Assembly (NCBI RefSeq): GCF_026342735.1
Contig: NZ_JAPEMM010000001.1
Location: forward strand, 992,001-1,056,000
Direction: 5' to 3'
Source: Streptomyces sp. NBC_00193
GTDB lineage: Bacteria > Actinomycetota > Actinomycetes > Streptomycetales > Streptomycetaceae
DNA length: 64,000 nt
Shown: positions 16,859-30,500 of the stretch, one piece after another
How positions within the stretch are numbered: the first letter of the stretch is position 1
Layout: every line of letters begins with the position of its first letter
Notes under the pieces: model-generated
Seen by the model: the letters and a program-made list of their open reading frames with translations, nothing else
Told to the model about the DNA's origin: nothing
The model's database searches: none
Made by a program: the position numbers and the translations under genes

Positions 16859-18354
16859 AGCGACGGAGCCTCCTCAAGCAGCGGGTGGCCCCAGCGCTCG
16901 ACGAAGGCGGCCTCGACTGCGGCACCCACCTTGTACAGGCGGTCGTCCTTCATCGCCGGGGCGATGATCTGGAGCCCGACCGGGAGACCGTCCTCCGGGG
17001 CCAGGCCGCAGGGCAGCGACATGGCGGAGTTGCCGGCCAGGTTGGTCGGGATGGTGCACAGGTCCGCGAGGTACATGGCCAGCGGGTCGTCCGTGCGCTC
17101 GCCGATCGCGAAGGCGGTGGTGGGCGTGGTCGGGGAGACGATCACGTCGACCTGCTCGAAGGCCTTCTCGAAGTCCCGCGTGATGAGCGTGCGGACCTTC
17201 TGGGCGGAGCCGTAGTACGCGTCGTAGTAGCCGGAGCTGAGCGCGTACGTACCGAGGATGATGCGGCGCTTGACCTCGTCGCCGAAACCGGCTTCGCGGG
17301 TCAGGGCGGTGACGTCCTCGGCGGACTTGGTGCCGTCGTCGCCGACGCGCAGGCCGTAGCGCATGGCGTCGAAGCGGGCCAGGTTCGAGGAGCACTCGGA
17401 CGGCGCGATCAGGTAGTACGCGGCCATCGCGAGGTCGAAGGACGGGCAGTCCAGCTCCACGATCTCGGCGCCGAGCTCCTTGAGGAGGGCGACGGACTCG
17501 TTGAAGCGCTGGACGACGCCGGCCTGGTAGCCCTCGCCGGCGAACTGCTTGACGACACCGACGCGCATGCCGGCGACGGAGCCGTTGCGGGCCGCCTCGA
17601 CGACCGGCGGGACCGGGGCGTCGATGGACGTGGAGTCCATCGGGTCGTGACCGGCGATGACCTCGTGGAGGAGGGCCGCGTCCAGGACCGTACGGGCGCA
17701 GGGACCGCCCTGGTCGAGGGAGGAGGAGAAGGCCACCATGCCGTAGCGGGAGACGCCGCCGTAGGTGGGCTTCACGCCGACGGTGCCGGTGAGGGCGGCG
17801 GGCTGGCGGATGGAACCGCCGGTGTCCGTGCCGATGGCCAGCGGCGCCTGGAAGGCGGCCAGCGCGGCCGCGGAGCCGCCGCCGGAGCCGCCGGGGACCC
17901 GGGCGAGGTCCCAGGGGTTGCCGGTGGGCCCGTAGGCGCTGTTCTCGGTGGAGGACCCCATGGCGAACTCGTCCATGTTGGTCTTGCCGAGGATGACGAC
18001 GTCGGCTTCCTTCAGCTTGCGCGTCAGGGTGGCGTCGTACGGCGGGATCCAGCCTTCGAGGATCTTCGAACCGACGGTGGTGGGGATCCCGACGGTGGTG
18101 AAGATGTCCTTGAGGGCGAGCGGTACGCCGGCCAGCGGGCCGAGCTTCTCGCCGGCCTCGCGCTTGGCGTCGACGGCGCGCGCCTGGGCGAGCGCGCCCT
18201 CGCGGTCGACGTGCAGGAAGGCGTTGACCTTCTCGTCGGTCGCCCCGATACGGGCCAGGTGGGCCTCGGTGACCTCGACGGCCGTGAGCTCGCCGGAGGC
18301 GATCTTCTCGGCGGTCTGGGCGGCTGTGAGCTTGATGATGTTGATGTCAGCCAT
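16855..18354 (-). CDS. gatA: Aspartyl/glutamyl-tRNA(Asn/Gln) amidotransferase subunit A
   Basis: 499 residues, full length. An amidase-signature enzyme: catalytic Lys in VPLALKDIF (about 79-87), the cis-Ser/Ser pair in [16 protein letters not shown] and [16 protein letters not shown] (about 150-190). GatA hydrolyses glutamine to release ammonia that is channelled to GatB. The start ATG lies 5 bp after the gatC stop and its own stop overlaps the next ORF. Confidence 0.97.
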   Translation of the reverse strand: MADINIIKLTAAQTAEKIASGELTAVEVTEAHLARIGATDEKVNAFLHVDREGALAQARAVDAKREAGEKLGPLAGVPLALKDIFTTVGIPTTVGSKILEGWIPPYDATLTRKLKEADVVILGKTNMDEFAMGSSTENSAYGPTGNPWDLARVPGGSGGGSAAALAAFQAPLAIGTDTGGSIRQPAALTGTVGVKPTYGGVSRYGMVAFSSSLDQGGPCARTVLDAALLHEVIAGHDPMDSTSIDAPVPPVVEAARNGSVAGMRVGVVKQFAGEGYQAGVVQRFNESVALLKELGAEIVELDCPSFDLAMAAYYLIAPSECSSNLARFDAMRYGLRVGDDGTKSAEDVTALTREAGFGDEVKRRIILGTYALSSGYYDAYYGSAQKVRTLITRDFEKAFEQVDVIVSPTTPTTAFAIGERTDDPLAMYLADLCTIPTNLAGNSAMSLPCGLAPEDGLPVGLQIIAPAMKDDRLYKVGAAVEAAFVERWGHPLLEEAPSL

Positions 18355-18359
18355 GGTGA

Positions 18360-18656
18360 TTAGTCCTCCCCCAGGATCTGCGGCACCTTGAAACGCTGCT
18401 GCTCCTGGGCGGGAGCGCCGGAAAGCGCCTGCTCGGGGGTGAGCGACGGACGGACCTCGTCCGCGCGCATGACGTTCGTCAGCGGCAGCGGGTGGGAGGT
18501 CGGCGGGACGTCTTGGTCGGCGACCTCGGAAACGCGGGCGACCGCGCCGATGATGTCGTCGAGCTGTCCAGCGAAGTGGTCGAGCTCTTCGCTCTTCAGC
18601 TCCAGACGTGCCAGCCGAGCGAGGTGGGCGACCTCCTCGCGCGTGATGCCAGGCAT
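18360..18656 (-). CDS. gatC: Aspartyl/glutamyl-tRNA(Asn/Gln) amidotransferase subunit C
   Basis: 98 residues, the normal size. Typical GatC opening [20 protein letters not shown] and the C-terminal [10 protein letters not shown]. GatC stabilises GatA and wraps around the GatAB interface. The ATG at 18656 is chosen over an upstream open frame because it matches the family start. First gene of the gat operon; its promoter must lie in the repeat-rich spacer 18657-19023. Confidence 0.95.
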   Translation of the reverse strand: MPGITREEVAHLARLARLELKSEELDHFAGQLDDIIGAVARVSEVADQDVPPTSHPLPLTNVMRADEVRPSLTPEQALSGAPAQEQQRFKVPQILGED

Positions 18657-18814
18657 GCAGCGATCCTCTGGGGGTGGTGAGTGTGTAGGTTTCGGGCCCA
18701 ATCCTATGGGGCCCGGCCCATGCCCGGCGCCCCGGTTTCCCCCGGGGGCGGTACGAAGCCCCCGCACGGGCCGATTTCCCCTGCCCGCCGGGGCCACCTG
18801 CGAGTGTGCCGCTG

Positions 18815-19012
18815 CGCGGGGCGGAGTCCCCTACCCACCCTTCGCCCGTTCCCTGGGGCTCCGCCCCAGACCCCGCGCCTCAAACGCCGGCGAGGCTGGA
18901 TCTATCCAGCCCGCCCGGCGTTTGAGGGCACGGGCGCGCAGCGCACGTACGGGTCCGGGCGGAGCCCGGGGAACGGTGGAAGGGCGGGTAGGGGACCTCG
19001 CCCCGCAGGGCA
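18815..19012. repeat. Composite intergenic inverted repeat with CCTCAAACGCCGG hairpin
   Basis: The centre (18878-18927) is a near-perfect hairpin: CCTCAAACGCCGG pairs with 18915-18927 and the inner GCTGGAT with 18904-18910. Outside it, 18820-18870 and 18955-19010 are again roughly complementary (GTCCCCTACC with GGTAGGGGAC, GGGCTCCGCCC with GGGCGGAGCCC), so nearly 200 bp is one large imperfect palindrome. It follows the leftward gene ending at 19024 and may terminate it. Related units occur at 36.5-36.9 kb and 38.8 kb. No gene is seen in 18657-19023. Confidence 0.85.
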
Positions 19013-19023
19013 GGCGGCAGGTG

Positions 19024-19494
19024 TCAGGCCGGGGTGGTCAGCTCGGCTCGGGCCGCGGTCAGCGTTTCGGGGAGGGTGGCGTGGACCGTGAGGTCCGGGC
19101 GGGAGAGGGACAGCTGCGTGATCACGTCCGCGCGGCGCGGGTAGCCGGGGTCGGCGCCGACGACGAGGCGGCGGCCGGGGGTGGCCGCGGCCGCGCCGAG
19201 TTCGTACAGGGTGATCGGCTGGACCGTGAGGGACGCATCGCACGCCGGGAACCAGAACAGCGTCAGGTCCGCCCGCAGCAGGTGCGCGTACTCCCACGCG
19301 ATCTGGACGTCCGTCTGCGAGGGGTCGGACACGTCGAAGTCCGTCCGCCGCGGGTTGAGCACGACGAAGTCGGCCAGTCCCCGCGCCGCATCCGTCTGCC
19401 AGGGCGGGCAGTGCGTGATCCCGCCCGCGAGGAAGACCGACGGCGGATCCCCCGGGGCGGGCCGGTGCACCGCCGGTGCTTCCACGTACCTCAC
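19024..19494 (-). CDS. Nucleoside 2-deoxyribosyltransferase-like protein
   Basis: 156 residues from a GTG at 19494. The opening strand and loop PSVFLAGGITHCPPWQTDAA, then FVVLNPRRTDFDV, the helix TDVQIAWEYAHLLRADLTLFWF, and TVQPITLYELGAAAATPGRRLVVGAD reproduce the Rossmann-like nucleoside 2-deoxyribosyltransferase fold, with a Glu (TLYELG) at the position of the family's catalytic Glu. Members cleave the N-glycosidic bond of deoxynucleosides or nucleotides. The GTG overlaps the stop of the GGDEF-EAL gene by 4 nt (GTGA), so the two are translationally coupled. Enzyme activity and substrate are inferred only. Confidence 0.75.
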   Translation of the reverse strand: MRYVEAPAVHRPAPGDPPSVFLAGGITHCPPWQTDAARGLADFVVLNPRRTDFDVSDPSQTDVQIAWEYAHLLRADLTLFWFPACDASLTVQPITLYELGAAAATPGRRLVVGADPGYPRRADVITQLSLSRPDLTVHATLPETLTAARAELTTPA

Positions 19495-21704
19495 TGGGTC
19501 TGCGCCGCCGCGGCCGCCGTCTGCGCCGCCGCCTCCGCGGCCAGCTCGGCCGTGATGTCCGCCGGCCGCCGCCAGCCGCGTTCGCCGCGGGCCAGCAGCC
19601 AGGCGGTCGCCTCCTGCGGAGGCATCGCGGCGGCGACCAGCCAGCCCTGGACGGCGTCGCAGCCCAGGTCCCGCAGCCGCTCCCACGTCTCGTCGTCCTC
19701 GACGCCCTCCGCGACGACCAGCAGGCCGAGGGAGTGGGCGAGGTCCACCGTGCAGCGGACGATCTCCGCGTCCTGGGCGTCGACCGCGAGCCGCGCCACG
19801 AACGACCGGTCGATCTTCAGTTCGCTGACCGGCAGCCGCCGCAGGTGGACGAGGGAGGAGTAGCCCGTACCGAAGTCGTCCAGGGACATCTTCACGCCGT
19901 GGCCGGTCAGCCCGGCCATGGTGTCGGCGGCCCGCTGCGGGTCCTCCAGCAGGACGTGTTCCGTTATCTCCAGCTGGAGCCCGCTCGCCGGGACCCCGTG
20001 CCGGGCGAGCCGCGCGGCCACGGCGCCCGCGAAGCCGGGGGTGTGGACGTCGCGCGGCGACACGTTGACGGCGACCGGGACCTTGAGGCCCTGGGCCCGC
20101 CACCGGGCGACCTGCGCGAGCGCGGTCTCCAGTACGTACTCCGTCAGGTGCGGCATCAGCCCGGAGGTCTCCGCGATCGCGATGAACTCGTCCGGCGGGA
20201 CCCGCCCGCGTTCCGGGTGCACCCAGCGCACCAGTGCTTCCAGCCCGGCGACCTTGCCGTCGAACCGGACCTTCGGCTGGTAGTGCAGTTCCACCTCGCC
20301 CGCGTCCAGCGCCCTGCGCAGGTCGCCCAGCAGGCCGAGCCGGTCGGGGGTGTTGCTGTCGCGCTTGGACTCGTAGACCTCGACTCCGGTCCGGTCCCGC
20401 TTCGCCTGGTACATGGCGACGTCGGCGCGGCGCAGCAGTCCCTCCGCGTCCAGCGCGTGGTCGGGGAAGACGGCGAGGCCGGCGCTGGCCTCCAGGACGA
20501 GGGTCAGACCGTCCAGGTCGAGGGGGGAGCTGAGTTCGGCGACCAGGTTGCGGGCGACCCGCTGGGCGCTGGTGGTCGAGTCGGTGAAGGGGAGGAGGAC
20601 CGCGAACTCGTCGCCGCCGAGGCGGGCCGCCTCCGCGTCCTGGGGCAGGGCCTGGCGCAGCCGGTCCGCTATCTGCAGGAGCAGCCGGTCGCCGGCGAGG
20701 TGGCCGAGGGTGTCGTTGACCGCCCGGAAGCGGTCGAGGTCGATCAGGACCAGCGCCGCGCGGGTGCCGGTGCGTTCGGCCTGGTCGAGCGCGCTCCAGG
20801 CGCGTTCCAGCAGCCACTGCCGGTTCGGCAGCCCGGTGAGCGGGTCGCGCAGCTGCTCCTCGGCGCGGGCCCGGGCGATCCACAGCGTGGAGTCCAGGGC
20901 GATCAGCGGTACGGCGAACAGCGGCAGCAGCACCGGCTGCGATTCGGCGACCACGCAGATCAGCGGGGCGATGCCGAGGAGCGCGACGGCGACCAGGGCC
21001 TGGCGCAGCAGCGCGGTACGGGCGACCGTGGGCAGTCCCCCGCCGCTCGGGGCGAGGGCGAGCCACAGCAGGACGCGGGTGACGAGCAGGTAGGCGAGGG
21101 CGATGAGGATGACCTCGGGGACCGCGTCGAGCTCCCAGCCGGTGGGCCGCCAGGGGTGCTCGACGGAGGGCGACTCCCCGAAGGCGGCGAGGACGAGGGC
21201 TCCCGCGCCGATGCCGAGGATGTCGGTGGCTCCGTGCAGCAGGCCCTGGCGCCAGCGGTGCCTGCGGGCGGCGCCGACGAGGGAGACCACGGCGAGGGAG
21301 ACCAGGCCGGCGGGGACCCATCCGTAGAGGATGAGGACGCCCAGGGTGAGGGCCGCGCCCGATCCGGTGCCGCCCCACCAGCGGTCGCGGCCGAGGGCGA
21401 CGAGGTGGCCGACGATGATGCCGGTGAGCAGGGCGAGCGCCCAGCCGACCGGGCCTCCGGGGAACAGGGCGTGACGGCTGGTCAGTGCGGTGATGACGCC
21501 GACGCCGAGCAGGACGGCGGCGAGACCCACGATGACGAAGGGCAGCGCGGCGTGCCGGCCCGCCCGGCCGTCCGTGCCCACTCCGGTGTCGAGCGCGCGC
21601 GATTGCGGTGCCCTGGAGCCCAGGACACCGAGCCGGCCCGTCCGCATGGACGGGAACTCCCCGCCGAAATCTGGTGACGGGTCGGCGCTTTCGGTGGGTT
21701 TCAT
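19491..21704 (-). CDS. rmdB: Membrane GGDEF-EAL cyclic-di-GMP protein, RmdB-like
   Basis: 737 residues from the ATG at 21704, preceded by GAGGGAC. The N-terminal ~270 residues hold about seven or eight hydrophobic segments forming a sensor-like membrane domain. A GGDEF domain follows with an intact RLGGDEFAVLL (GGDEF at about 363-367), then an EAL domain starting near 467 with GLEALVRW (EAL about 489-491) and the DDFGTGYSSL loop. Both signatures look intact. By neighbourhood (ligA, gat genes) it corresponds to S. coelicolor RmdB (SCO5495, from memory), which hydrolyses c-di-GMP and affects aerial development. Whether this copy also makes c-di-GMP cannot be told. Confidence 0.88.
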   Translation of the reverse strand: MKPTESADPSPDFGGEFPSMRTGRLGVLGSRAPQSRALDTGVGTDGRAGRHAALPFVIVGLAAVLLGVGVITALTSRHALFPGGPVGWALALLTGIIVGHLVALGRDRWWGGTGSGAALTLGVLILYGWVPAGLVSLAVVSLVGAARRHRWRQGLLHGATDILGIGAGALVLAAFGESPSVEHPWRPTGWELDAVPEVILIALAYLLVTRVLLWLALAPSGGGLPTVARTALLRQALVAVALLGIAPLICVVAESQPVLLPLFAVPLIALDSTLWIARARAEEQLRDPLTGLPNRQWLLERAWSALDQAERTGTRAALVLIDLDRFRAVNDTLGHLAGDRLLLQIADRLRQALPQDAEAARLGGDEFAVLLPFTDSTTSAQRVARNLVAELSSPLDLDGLTLVLEASAGLAVFPDHALDAEGLLRRADVAMYQAKRDRTGVEVYESKRDSNTPDRLGLLGDLRRALDAGEVELHYQPKVRFDGKVAGLEALVRWVHPERGRVPPDEFIAIAETSGLMPHLTEYVLETALAQVARWRAQGLKVPVAVNVSPRDVHTPGFAGAVAARLARHGVPASGLQLEITEHVLLEDPQRAADTMAGLTGHGVKMSLDDFGTGYSSLVHLRRLPVSELKIDRSFVARLAVDAQDAEIVRCTVDLAHSLGLLVVAEGVEDDETWERLRDLGCDAVQGWLVAAAMPPQEATAWLLARGERGWRRPADITAELAAEAAAQTAAAAAQTQ

Positions 21705-22092
21705 GCCCGTCCCTCTCACAGCCGGCGATGCCGATGCCACGCGATGGCCCCGATGTCATGCCATCACGGCTGGAAGCGCGTCAAGCAGCCGTGCACGACA
21801 GGCGCACCCCTCAACAGTAGGACGCGGGAGGCGCCCAGGGGCAGCGGTCGGCGGCGGTTGCCCGAATACGACCCAGCCATCCTCATCAGTACGGTATCCG
21901 CCGAACGGGTGAGTTTGGACCAGGACCCCCCGGTCGCCCGTCCGATGATCCGACAGGTCGGGGGCCCGCCACCAGCCTTGTACCGGCCTCGCATGGGCCC
22001 GGTACCGGCCGTGCGGCGCCGGGCGCCACCGCCGGGCGCGCCCGGCGCGCGCCCGCTCGTACGGCCGGACGCCACGCATCCGTTCGCCTTCG
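21705..22092. other. Spacer between ligA and rmdB
   Basis: 388 bp holding the 3' region of ligA and the presumed rmdB promoter. The only clear structure is a GC-rich hairpin GGGCGCGC / GCGCGCCC (22034-22041 with 22047-22054), about 40 bp beyond the ligA stop and suited to be its terminator. No gene was recognised. Confidence 0.5.
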
Positions 22093-25326
<3,234 letters not shown>

Positions 25327-25330
<4 letters not shown>

Positions 25331-26016
25331 CGGCCGGGCCTGACGGTGAGGTCGCTGACCACGGCGTCGCGGGGCAGGTCCACGGCCATCACGATGGTGG
25401 TCGCGACGGACTCGGCGTCGATCCAGTCGGCGGCGTCGTAGGACTCGCCCTCCTGGGAGCGGACCTTCATCTGCATGGGGGTGGCGGTGCGGCCGGGGTA
25501 GACGGAGGTGACGCGGATGCCGTTCTCCTTCTCCTCCGCCCGGAGCGAGTCGGCGAGGGCCTTGAGCCCGTGCTTGGAGGCGGCGTACGCGCTCCAGTCG
25601 GCGTGGGCGGCGAGCCCGGCGCCGGAGTTCACGAAGACGACGGTGGCGTGGGAGGCGCGCAGGGTGGGCAGCAGGAGCCGGGTGACCTCGGCGGGGGCGA
25701 TCAGGTTGACGTTGAGCTGCTGGTGCCAGGTCTTGGGGCGCAGCTCCCCCACCGGGCCGAGGTCCACGATGCCGGCGATGTGCAGGAGCGAGTCGATCCG
25801 CTCCGGGATCGCCTGCTTGGAGAAGGCCCACGACAGCCGGTCGGGGTCGGCGAGGTCCCCGACGAGCGCGCTGGACCCGGGGTACCGGTCGGTGAGCTGC
25901 CGCGCACGGGCGGCGTCACGGGCAAGAAGGACGAGCTCGTCGCCGCGGGCGTGCAGGCGTGCCGCGACGGCGGCGCCGATGCCGGAGCCGGCGCCGGTGA
26001 TCAGATGAGTAGCCAT
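25327..26016 (-). CDS. Short-chain dehydrogenase/reductase
   Basis: 229 residues. The NAD(P)-binding TGAGSGIGAAVAARL is at about 6-20, the NSG motif in VVFVNSGAGLAAHADW, and the active-site Tyr and Lys in YAASKHG (about 143-149). An Arg after the first strand (LLARDAARAR) favours NADP. The C-terminus carries the proline-containing YPGRTATPM. Substrate unknown. It starts a probable operon SDR, MetE-like, ligA. Confidence 0.93.
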
Positions 26017-26115
26017 GCCGACATGCTCGCACCCCGGCCCGTCCCTCCACCCCCACGGCCTCGAACACCGGAGGGGATGGCGGGTACATCCTGCAGGGCC
26101 GATGGCCCGGCCGCG

Positions 26116-27046
26116 TCAGAGGGCCGAGGCGTGGGCCCGGATGATCGCCTCGCGCGCCTCTGCCGCACGGGTGGCCGCGAGCGGCGGGGCCAGGCCCCGG
26201 CCGACCAGGGCCCGGGGAGCGGCGGCGCGGACCGCTGCGCGGACGTCGAGGCGGGCTCCGGCCCCAGCGGGCCAGCGCGGCGGCGCGTACCTCCGCCAGG
26301 GCCGCCACCCGGTCCGGCTCCCGCACCTCCAGCACCGGAGCCCGCCGCACGTGCTCCGCCCAGCGGTCCTCCCAGAACTCCACGGTCCATCCCGGCCACC
26401 GCTCGCCCACCTCCGCCAGCCACGGCTGCCGGGTGGTGTGCCACCACCCCACGCGCCGCAGCCGCGGGTCCACGTGGACCCCGCCCTCGCAGGCCCCCGA
26501 GTACCCCGCGTGCGACGGCTCCCCCGCCAGCCGCTCCAGCAGGGCCGGGCCCTCGTCCACGGGCTGGTCGCCGATCATCCCCAGCACGTGGCAGCGCCCG
26601 CCCACCGTGACGACCAGCACCGACGGGTCGGGCTCGGCGAGCTCCGGATCGCCCGGCTCCAGCACCGGGCCGGCGGTCGCCCTGCTTCGGTACGTGCAGG
26701 GCTGCGCGCCGACGTACGCGCGCAGGCCGCGCTGGCCGTCGTAGAGCCATCGCACCCGCCAGCCCGGCCAGGCGAGCCGCAGCAGCTCGCATGCCGCCGC
26801 CCGGGTGCGCGTGGAGGCGAAGACGCCTTCCCAGGCGAACACCAGCAGGACCTTCGCGTCCACGTCGACCAGGGCGCCCGCTTCGCACGCGTCGTCGTCG
26901 TACCAGGAGCCGGTCGCTTCCGCGTGGGCTTCGGCGAACGGGACGAACGCCCGCGGCCCGGCGAGGAGGTCGAGGTCCAGGCCGACCGCGCCGAAGGAGG
27001 ATTCGTAGCGCCGGCGGCCGATGAGGAAGGTGGCCCGGTCCGACAT
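26116..27046 (-). CDS. Hypothetical protein with an apparent frameshift near its 3' end
   Basis: The first ~260 residues from the ATG at 27046 (MSDRATFLIGRRRYESS) look like normal coding sequence with a Trp-rich region (RVGWWHTTRQPW, WPGWTVEFWEDRW). After ALARWG near 26262 the same frame turns into Arg/Pro/Gly-rich nonsense and only stops at 25916, inside the SDR gene. Removing one base from the GGGG run at 26262-26265 gives ALARWAGARLDVRAAVRAA continuing to EAREAIIRAHASAL and a stop at 26116. That looks like the genuine C-terminus and leaves a normal gap to the SDR start. Coordinates here assume the corrected frame (309 residues). It may be a sequencing error or a real mutation. Family not recognised. 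Confidence 0.65.
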
Positions 27047-27048
27047 CG

Positions 27049-27393
27049 TCAGAGGCCCGCGGCTTCGCGCAGGTTCGCGGCGGTCTTCGAGGCGTCGTAG
27101 TCCGTGGGGACGCCGTCGACGAGGACGATGTCGCCCGCGATGTGATCGGCGCGCAGCGGGATCAGGGCCTGGTAGGCCTCCGATGCGTACCAGCCCCGTG
27201 CTCGCTCGATGTCGGGGAAGCCGATCAGCACGACCGTGCCGGGCCAGGTGCCCTCCATGACCTCCACCTGGCGGCCGTGGACCAGGAAGCGGCCCTCGAA
27301 GGGGTCCATCGTGGACTGGATCTCCTCGATGTAGCGGAGGATGTCCTCGTTCATGGTCTCGGGGCGTATGTGGCCGATGGCGTAGGCGGTCAT
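27049..27393 (-). CDS. DUF1330 domain protein
   Basis: 114 residues, slightly longer than the usual ~95. The family pattern is clear: MTAYAIGHIRPE at the start, FLVHGRQVEVMEGTWPG in the middle and FPDIERARGWYASEAYQAL followed by LIPLRADHIAGDIVLVDG. It forms a small ferredoxin-like dimeric barrel related to antibiotic monooxygenases. Biochemical role unknown. It ends 2 bp before the start of the frameshifted gene and is probably cotranscribed with it. Confidence 0.92.
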   Translation of the reverse strand: MTAYAIGHIRPETMNEDILRYIEEIQSTMDPFEGRFLVHGRQVEVMEGTWPGTVVLIGFPDIERARGWYASEAYQALIPLRADHIAGDIVLVDGVPTDYDASKTAANLREAAGL

Positions 27394-27507
27394 CTCGGGC
27401 CTCTTCTTCCTTGCGGGATCGGCTTGTTGGGACGATCCTGCCCGCCGGTGACCCCGGAAGCGATTACTTGAGAGGTCATCGGCGGGCGAGCCGGCCGGCC
27501 CGGGGCG

Positions 27508-30500
27508 TCAGCCCGCGAGGTAGGCGCGCAGGACGGTCACCTCCGAGGTGTTGCCCGAGCGGTCGGTGACGGTGCCGCGCAGGGAGACCGTGCCGCCCTT
27601 CTCGGGGGTGCGGACCTCCACCCGGCCGTGATGGACGCGCAGCGGGCTCCAGGTGCGGCCTTCGTCGTAGGAGACCTGGACCCGCGGGGTGGCCCGGTCG
27701 GTGGCCGCCGGGCCCTGGACGGTGACCGGGAAGTTCTCCGTGCGGCCCGCGGGCAGGGTGCCGTCCAGGGCCGGGCGGGCGTCGAAGCGGACCGCCGAGA
27801 CCGGGAGCGGGGTCGGTTCGGCCGTCTCCTTCGAGCGGAACCGCCAGGTGGCCGTGGTCTCGGAGGAGGTGGCGGAGAGCTCCGGGCGCAGCCGGGTGGT
27901 CGTGGTGAGCTCGTAGGAGGCCTCGCCCGGTGGGACCGCGAACGGCGCGCTCGACTCCAGCGGGGTCTCGCTGCGGCCCACCTCGACTCCGTTCCGGCGC
28001 AGGACGGTGGAGCCGGTGGCGTCGTAGAACCCGCCCGCGTGGTTCGCGCCGTCGGCCAGGAGCGGGACGGAGCCGCTGATCGAGGCGCCTTCGCGCCACA
28101 CCCCGTGGAGGTCGTCCACCTTGGGTCCGAAGACCGCCGCGTTGAAGCGCTCGTGGTAGGTCCGGCCGCCCTTGAAGGTGCGCGCGCGCTGCGCCTCGTA
28201 CGTCGTCTCGTCGCGCGGGACGCCGTTGTCGTCGTAGCCGGATCCCTGGGTGAAGGAGAGGTCCCACGTGGCCCCGTCGAGGGTGGACACGTGGAGCGTG
28301 GCCGTGGTCGGCAGGGGCCGCCGGCTGGAGGCCGTGCTGCCGGACCGGCTCCCCGGGAGGCTGCCCATGGCGACGACCGCACCCCTCTTGCCCGGGGCGG
28401 AGGCGCCCTGGCCGACCACGAGGGTCGCCAGGTCCCGGCGCCCCAGGTGCCGGGTGTAGCCGGTCGCGAGGTCGCTCACGGGGCCGCCGAGCACCGCGTG
28501 GTACTCCACCGAGGCGCCGTCGTCCCAGTGCACGTCCCACTGCTGGGAGAGCGTGCCGGCCTCCGGCCGCGGGCCCAACTGACGGGTGCGCAGCCCGGCG
28601 ATCGAGTTGAGCCACAGGCTGTAGTGGTACTGGGCGTCGCCCTCGCGCAGGGTGTAGGCGGGCGTCGCGAATCCGACCTGCGCCGTCTTCGAGGGCACGG
28701 TGATCTCCACCGGGCGGGTGGTGCGCGCGTCGAGGGTGACCGTGGTGTCCGAGGTGATCTCCAGCTGCGGCTGGACGATCCAGTCGGTGCCCTTCGTGAG
28801 GTCGAACGGGTCGACGAAAACGGTCGCGTCGAGCAGGTACCCGCCCCTGGGGACGCGCAGGGTGACGGTGCCGGACGGGTCGTGGGGCTCGAAGCGGCGG
28901 GTGGCCGCGGCGCCGCGGACGCCCTGCACGGTCGTGGTGTGGTGCTCGGCCGGCCGGCCGTCCCGGCCGAGGTGGCGCAGCGTCAGGTCGTAGGACTCCA
29001 GCTCGCGTTCGGCGACGGCCGCCGTGCGCACCTGCCCACCGGCGCCCAGGCCGTCGGCGATCGTGGCGGTGGCGTACGCGCTGTACGTGCCGTCCACCGA
29101 GCCGCCGAGGCGGGTGTCCACGGTCAGCGCCGTCTCGGCGGTGCCGCCCGCCGGGACGGTGAGCCGGCGGGCGCCGAGGGTGAAGAAGCCCTCGGGCGCG
29201 GGCGCGCCGCCGGGGGCGCTGCCGGCGACGGCGAGGTCGAGGGTGACGGGTTCGCCGCCGAGGTTCCGGTAGGTGATCTTCCGGGACTGCGGGGTGTCGT
29301 CGGCGTGCGGCCAGCGCTGCGTGTCGAAGGCCAGCGCCCCCTCCAGGACGACGACGCTCCGGCCCGGATCGCCGTCGACGGCGATCCGGCCGGTGCCCTG
29401 CTGGTACGGGGTGTGGGCGCCGCCCTTGGCGGAGCCCGTCAGCGCGCCCTTGAGCTCGGGGCCCTTCCAGTCCGGGTGCTGCTGCTTGAGCAGGGCGGCG
29501 GCCCCCGCGACGTGCGGGGTGGCCATGGAGGTGCCGGAGATCGTCAGGTAGCCGGCCGGGTTCTGGCCTTCCTCCCTGTCGATGACGCTGCCCGGGGCGG
29601 CGGCCGCGGTGATGTCGACTCCGGGTGCGGTGACGTCGGGCTTGACGCCGCCGCCGCCGGTGAGCGGGCCGGTGCCGGAGAAGGGGGCGAGGGCGTCCGC
29701 GTCGTCGACGGCGCCCACGGTGAGGGCGGCGTTCGCGCTCCCCGGGGAGTCGATGGTGCCGGGACCGCGCCGGCCCCGGTTGCCTGCCGCGACGGCGAAC
29801 AGCACGCCCTTCTCGGCGCTGATCCTGTCCACGGCCGCTTCGACGGGGTCGAGCTGCGGGGTGTCGGGGCGGCCGAGGCTGAGGTTGACGATGTCGGCAC
29901 CCTGGGCGACGGCCCATTCCATGCCGGCGAGGATCCCGGAGTCGTTGCCGGAGCCCCCGTCGTCGAGGACCTTGCCGCTCAGGAGCTTCGCGCCGGGCGC
30001 GACCCCCTTGAAGGCACCGGCCGAGCGGGCGCCCGTACCGGCGGCGATGGAGGCGACGTGCGTGCCGTGGCCGACACGGTCCACGGCGTCGGCGGACCGG
30101 GAGAAGTTCTGTTCGGCGACGACCTGGCCCGCGAGGTCGGCATGGGTGGCGTCGATGCCGGTGTCGAGTACGGCGATCTTCACGCCGGTGCCGTCGTACC
30201 CGGCGGCCCAGGCCTTGTCCGCGCCGATCTGGCGGGTGCTCCTGTCCAGGGTGGCGGTGCGCACGGCGTCGAGCCAGACCCTGGCGATGCCGGGGGCGGC
30301 GGCGCGGCCGCCGGCGCCTGGGCGGGGGTCGGTGAGCGCCTCCCAGAGGGCCGCGGCGCCCACGGGGGTCGCGGTGACGGCCTCGGCGTCGAGGGTGGGG
30401 TAGGAGCGGGTCACCTCGACCCCGTCGGCGGCCCGCAGCGCGGACCGGGCGGCGGCGGGGGCGGCCGGGGCGGCGGCGGGGCCCTCGTAGCCGACGATCA

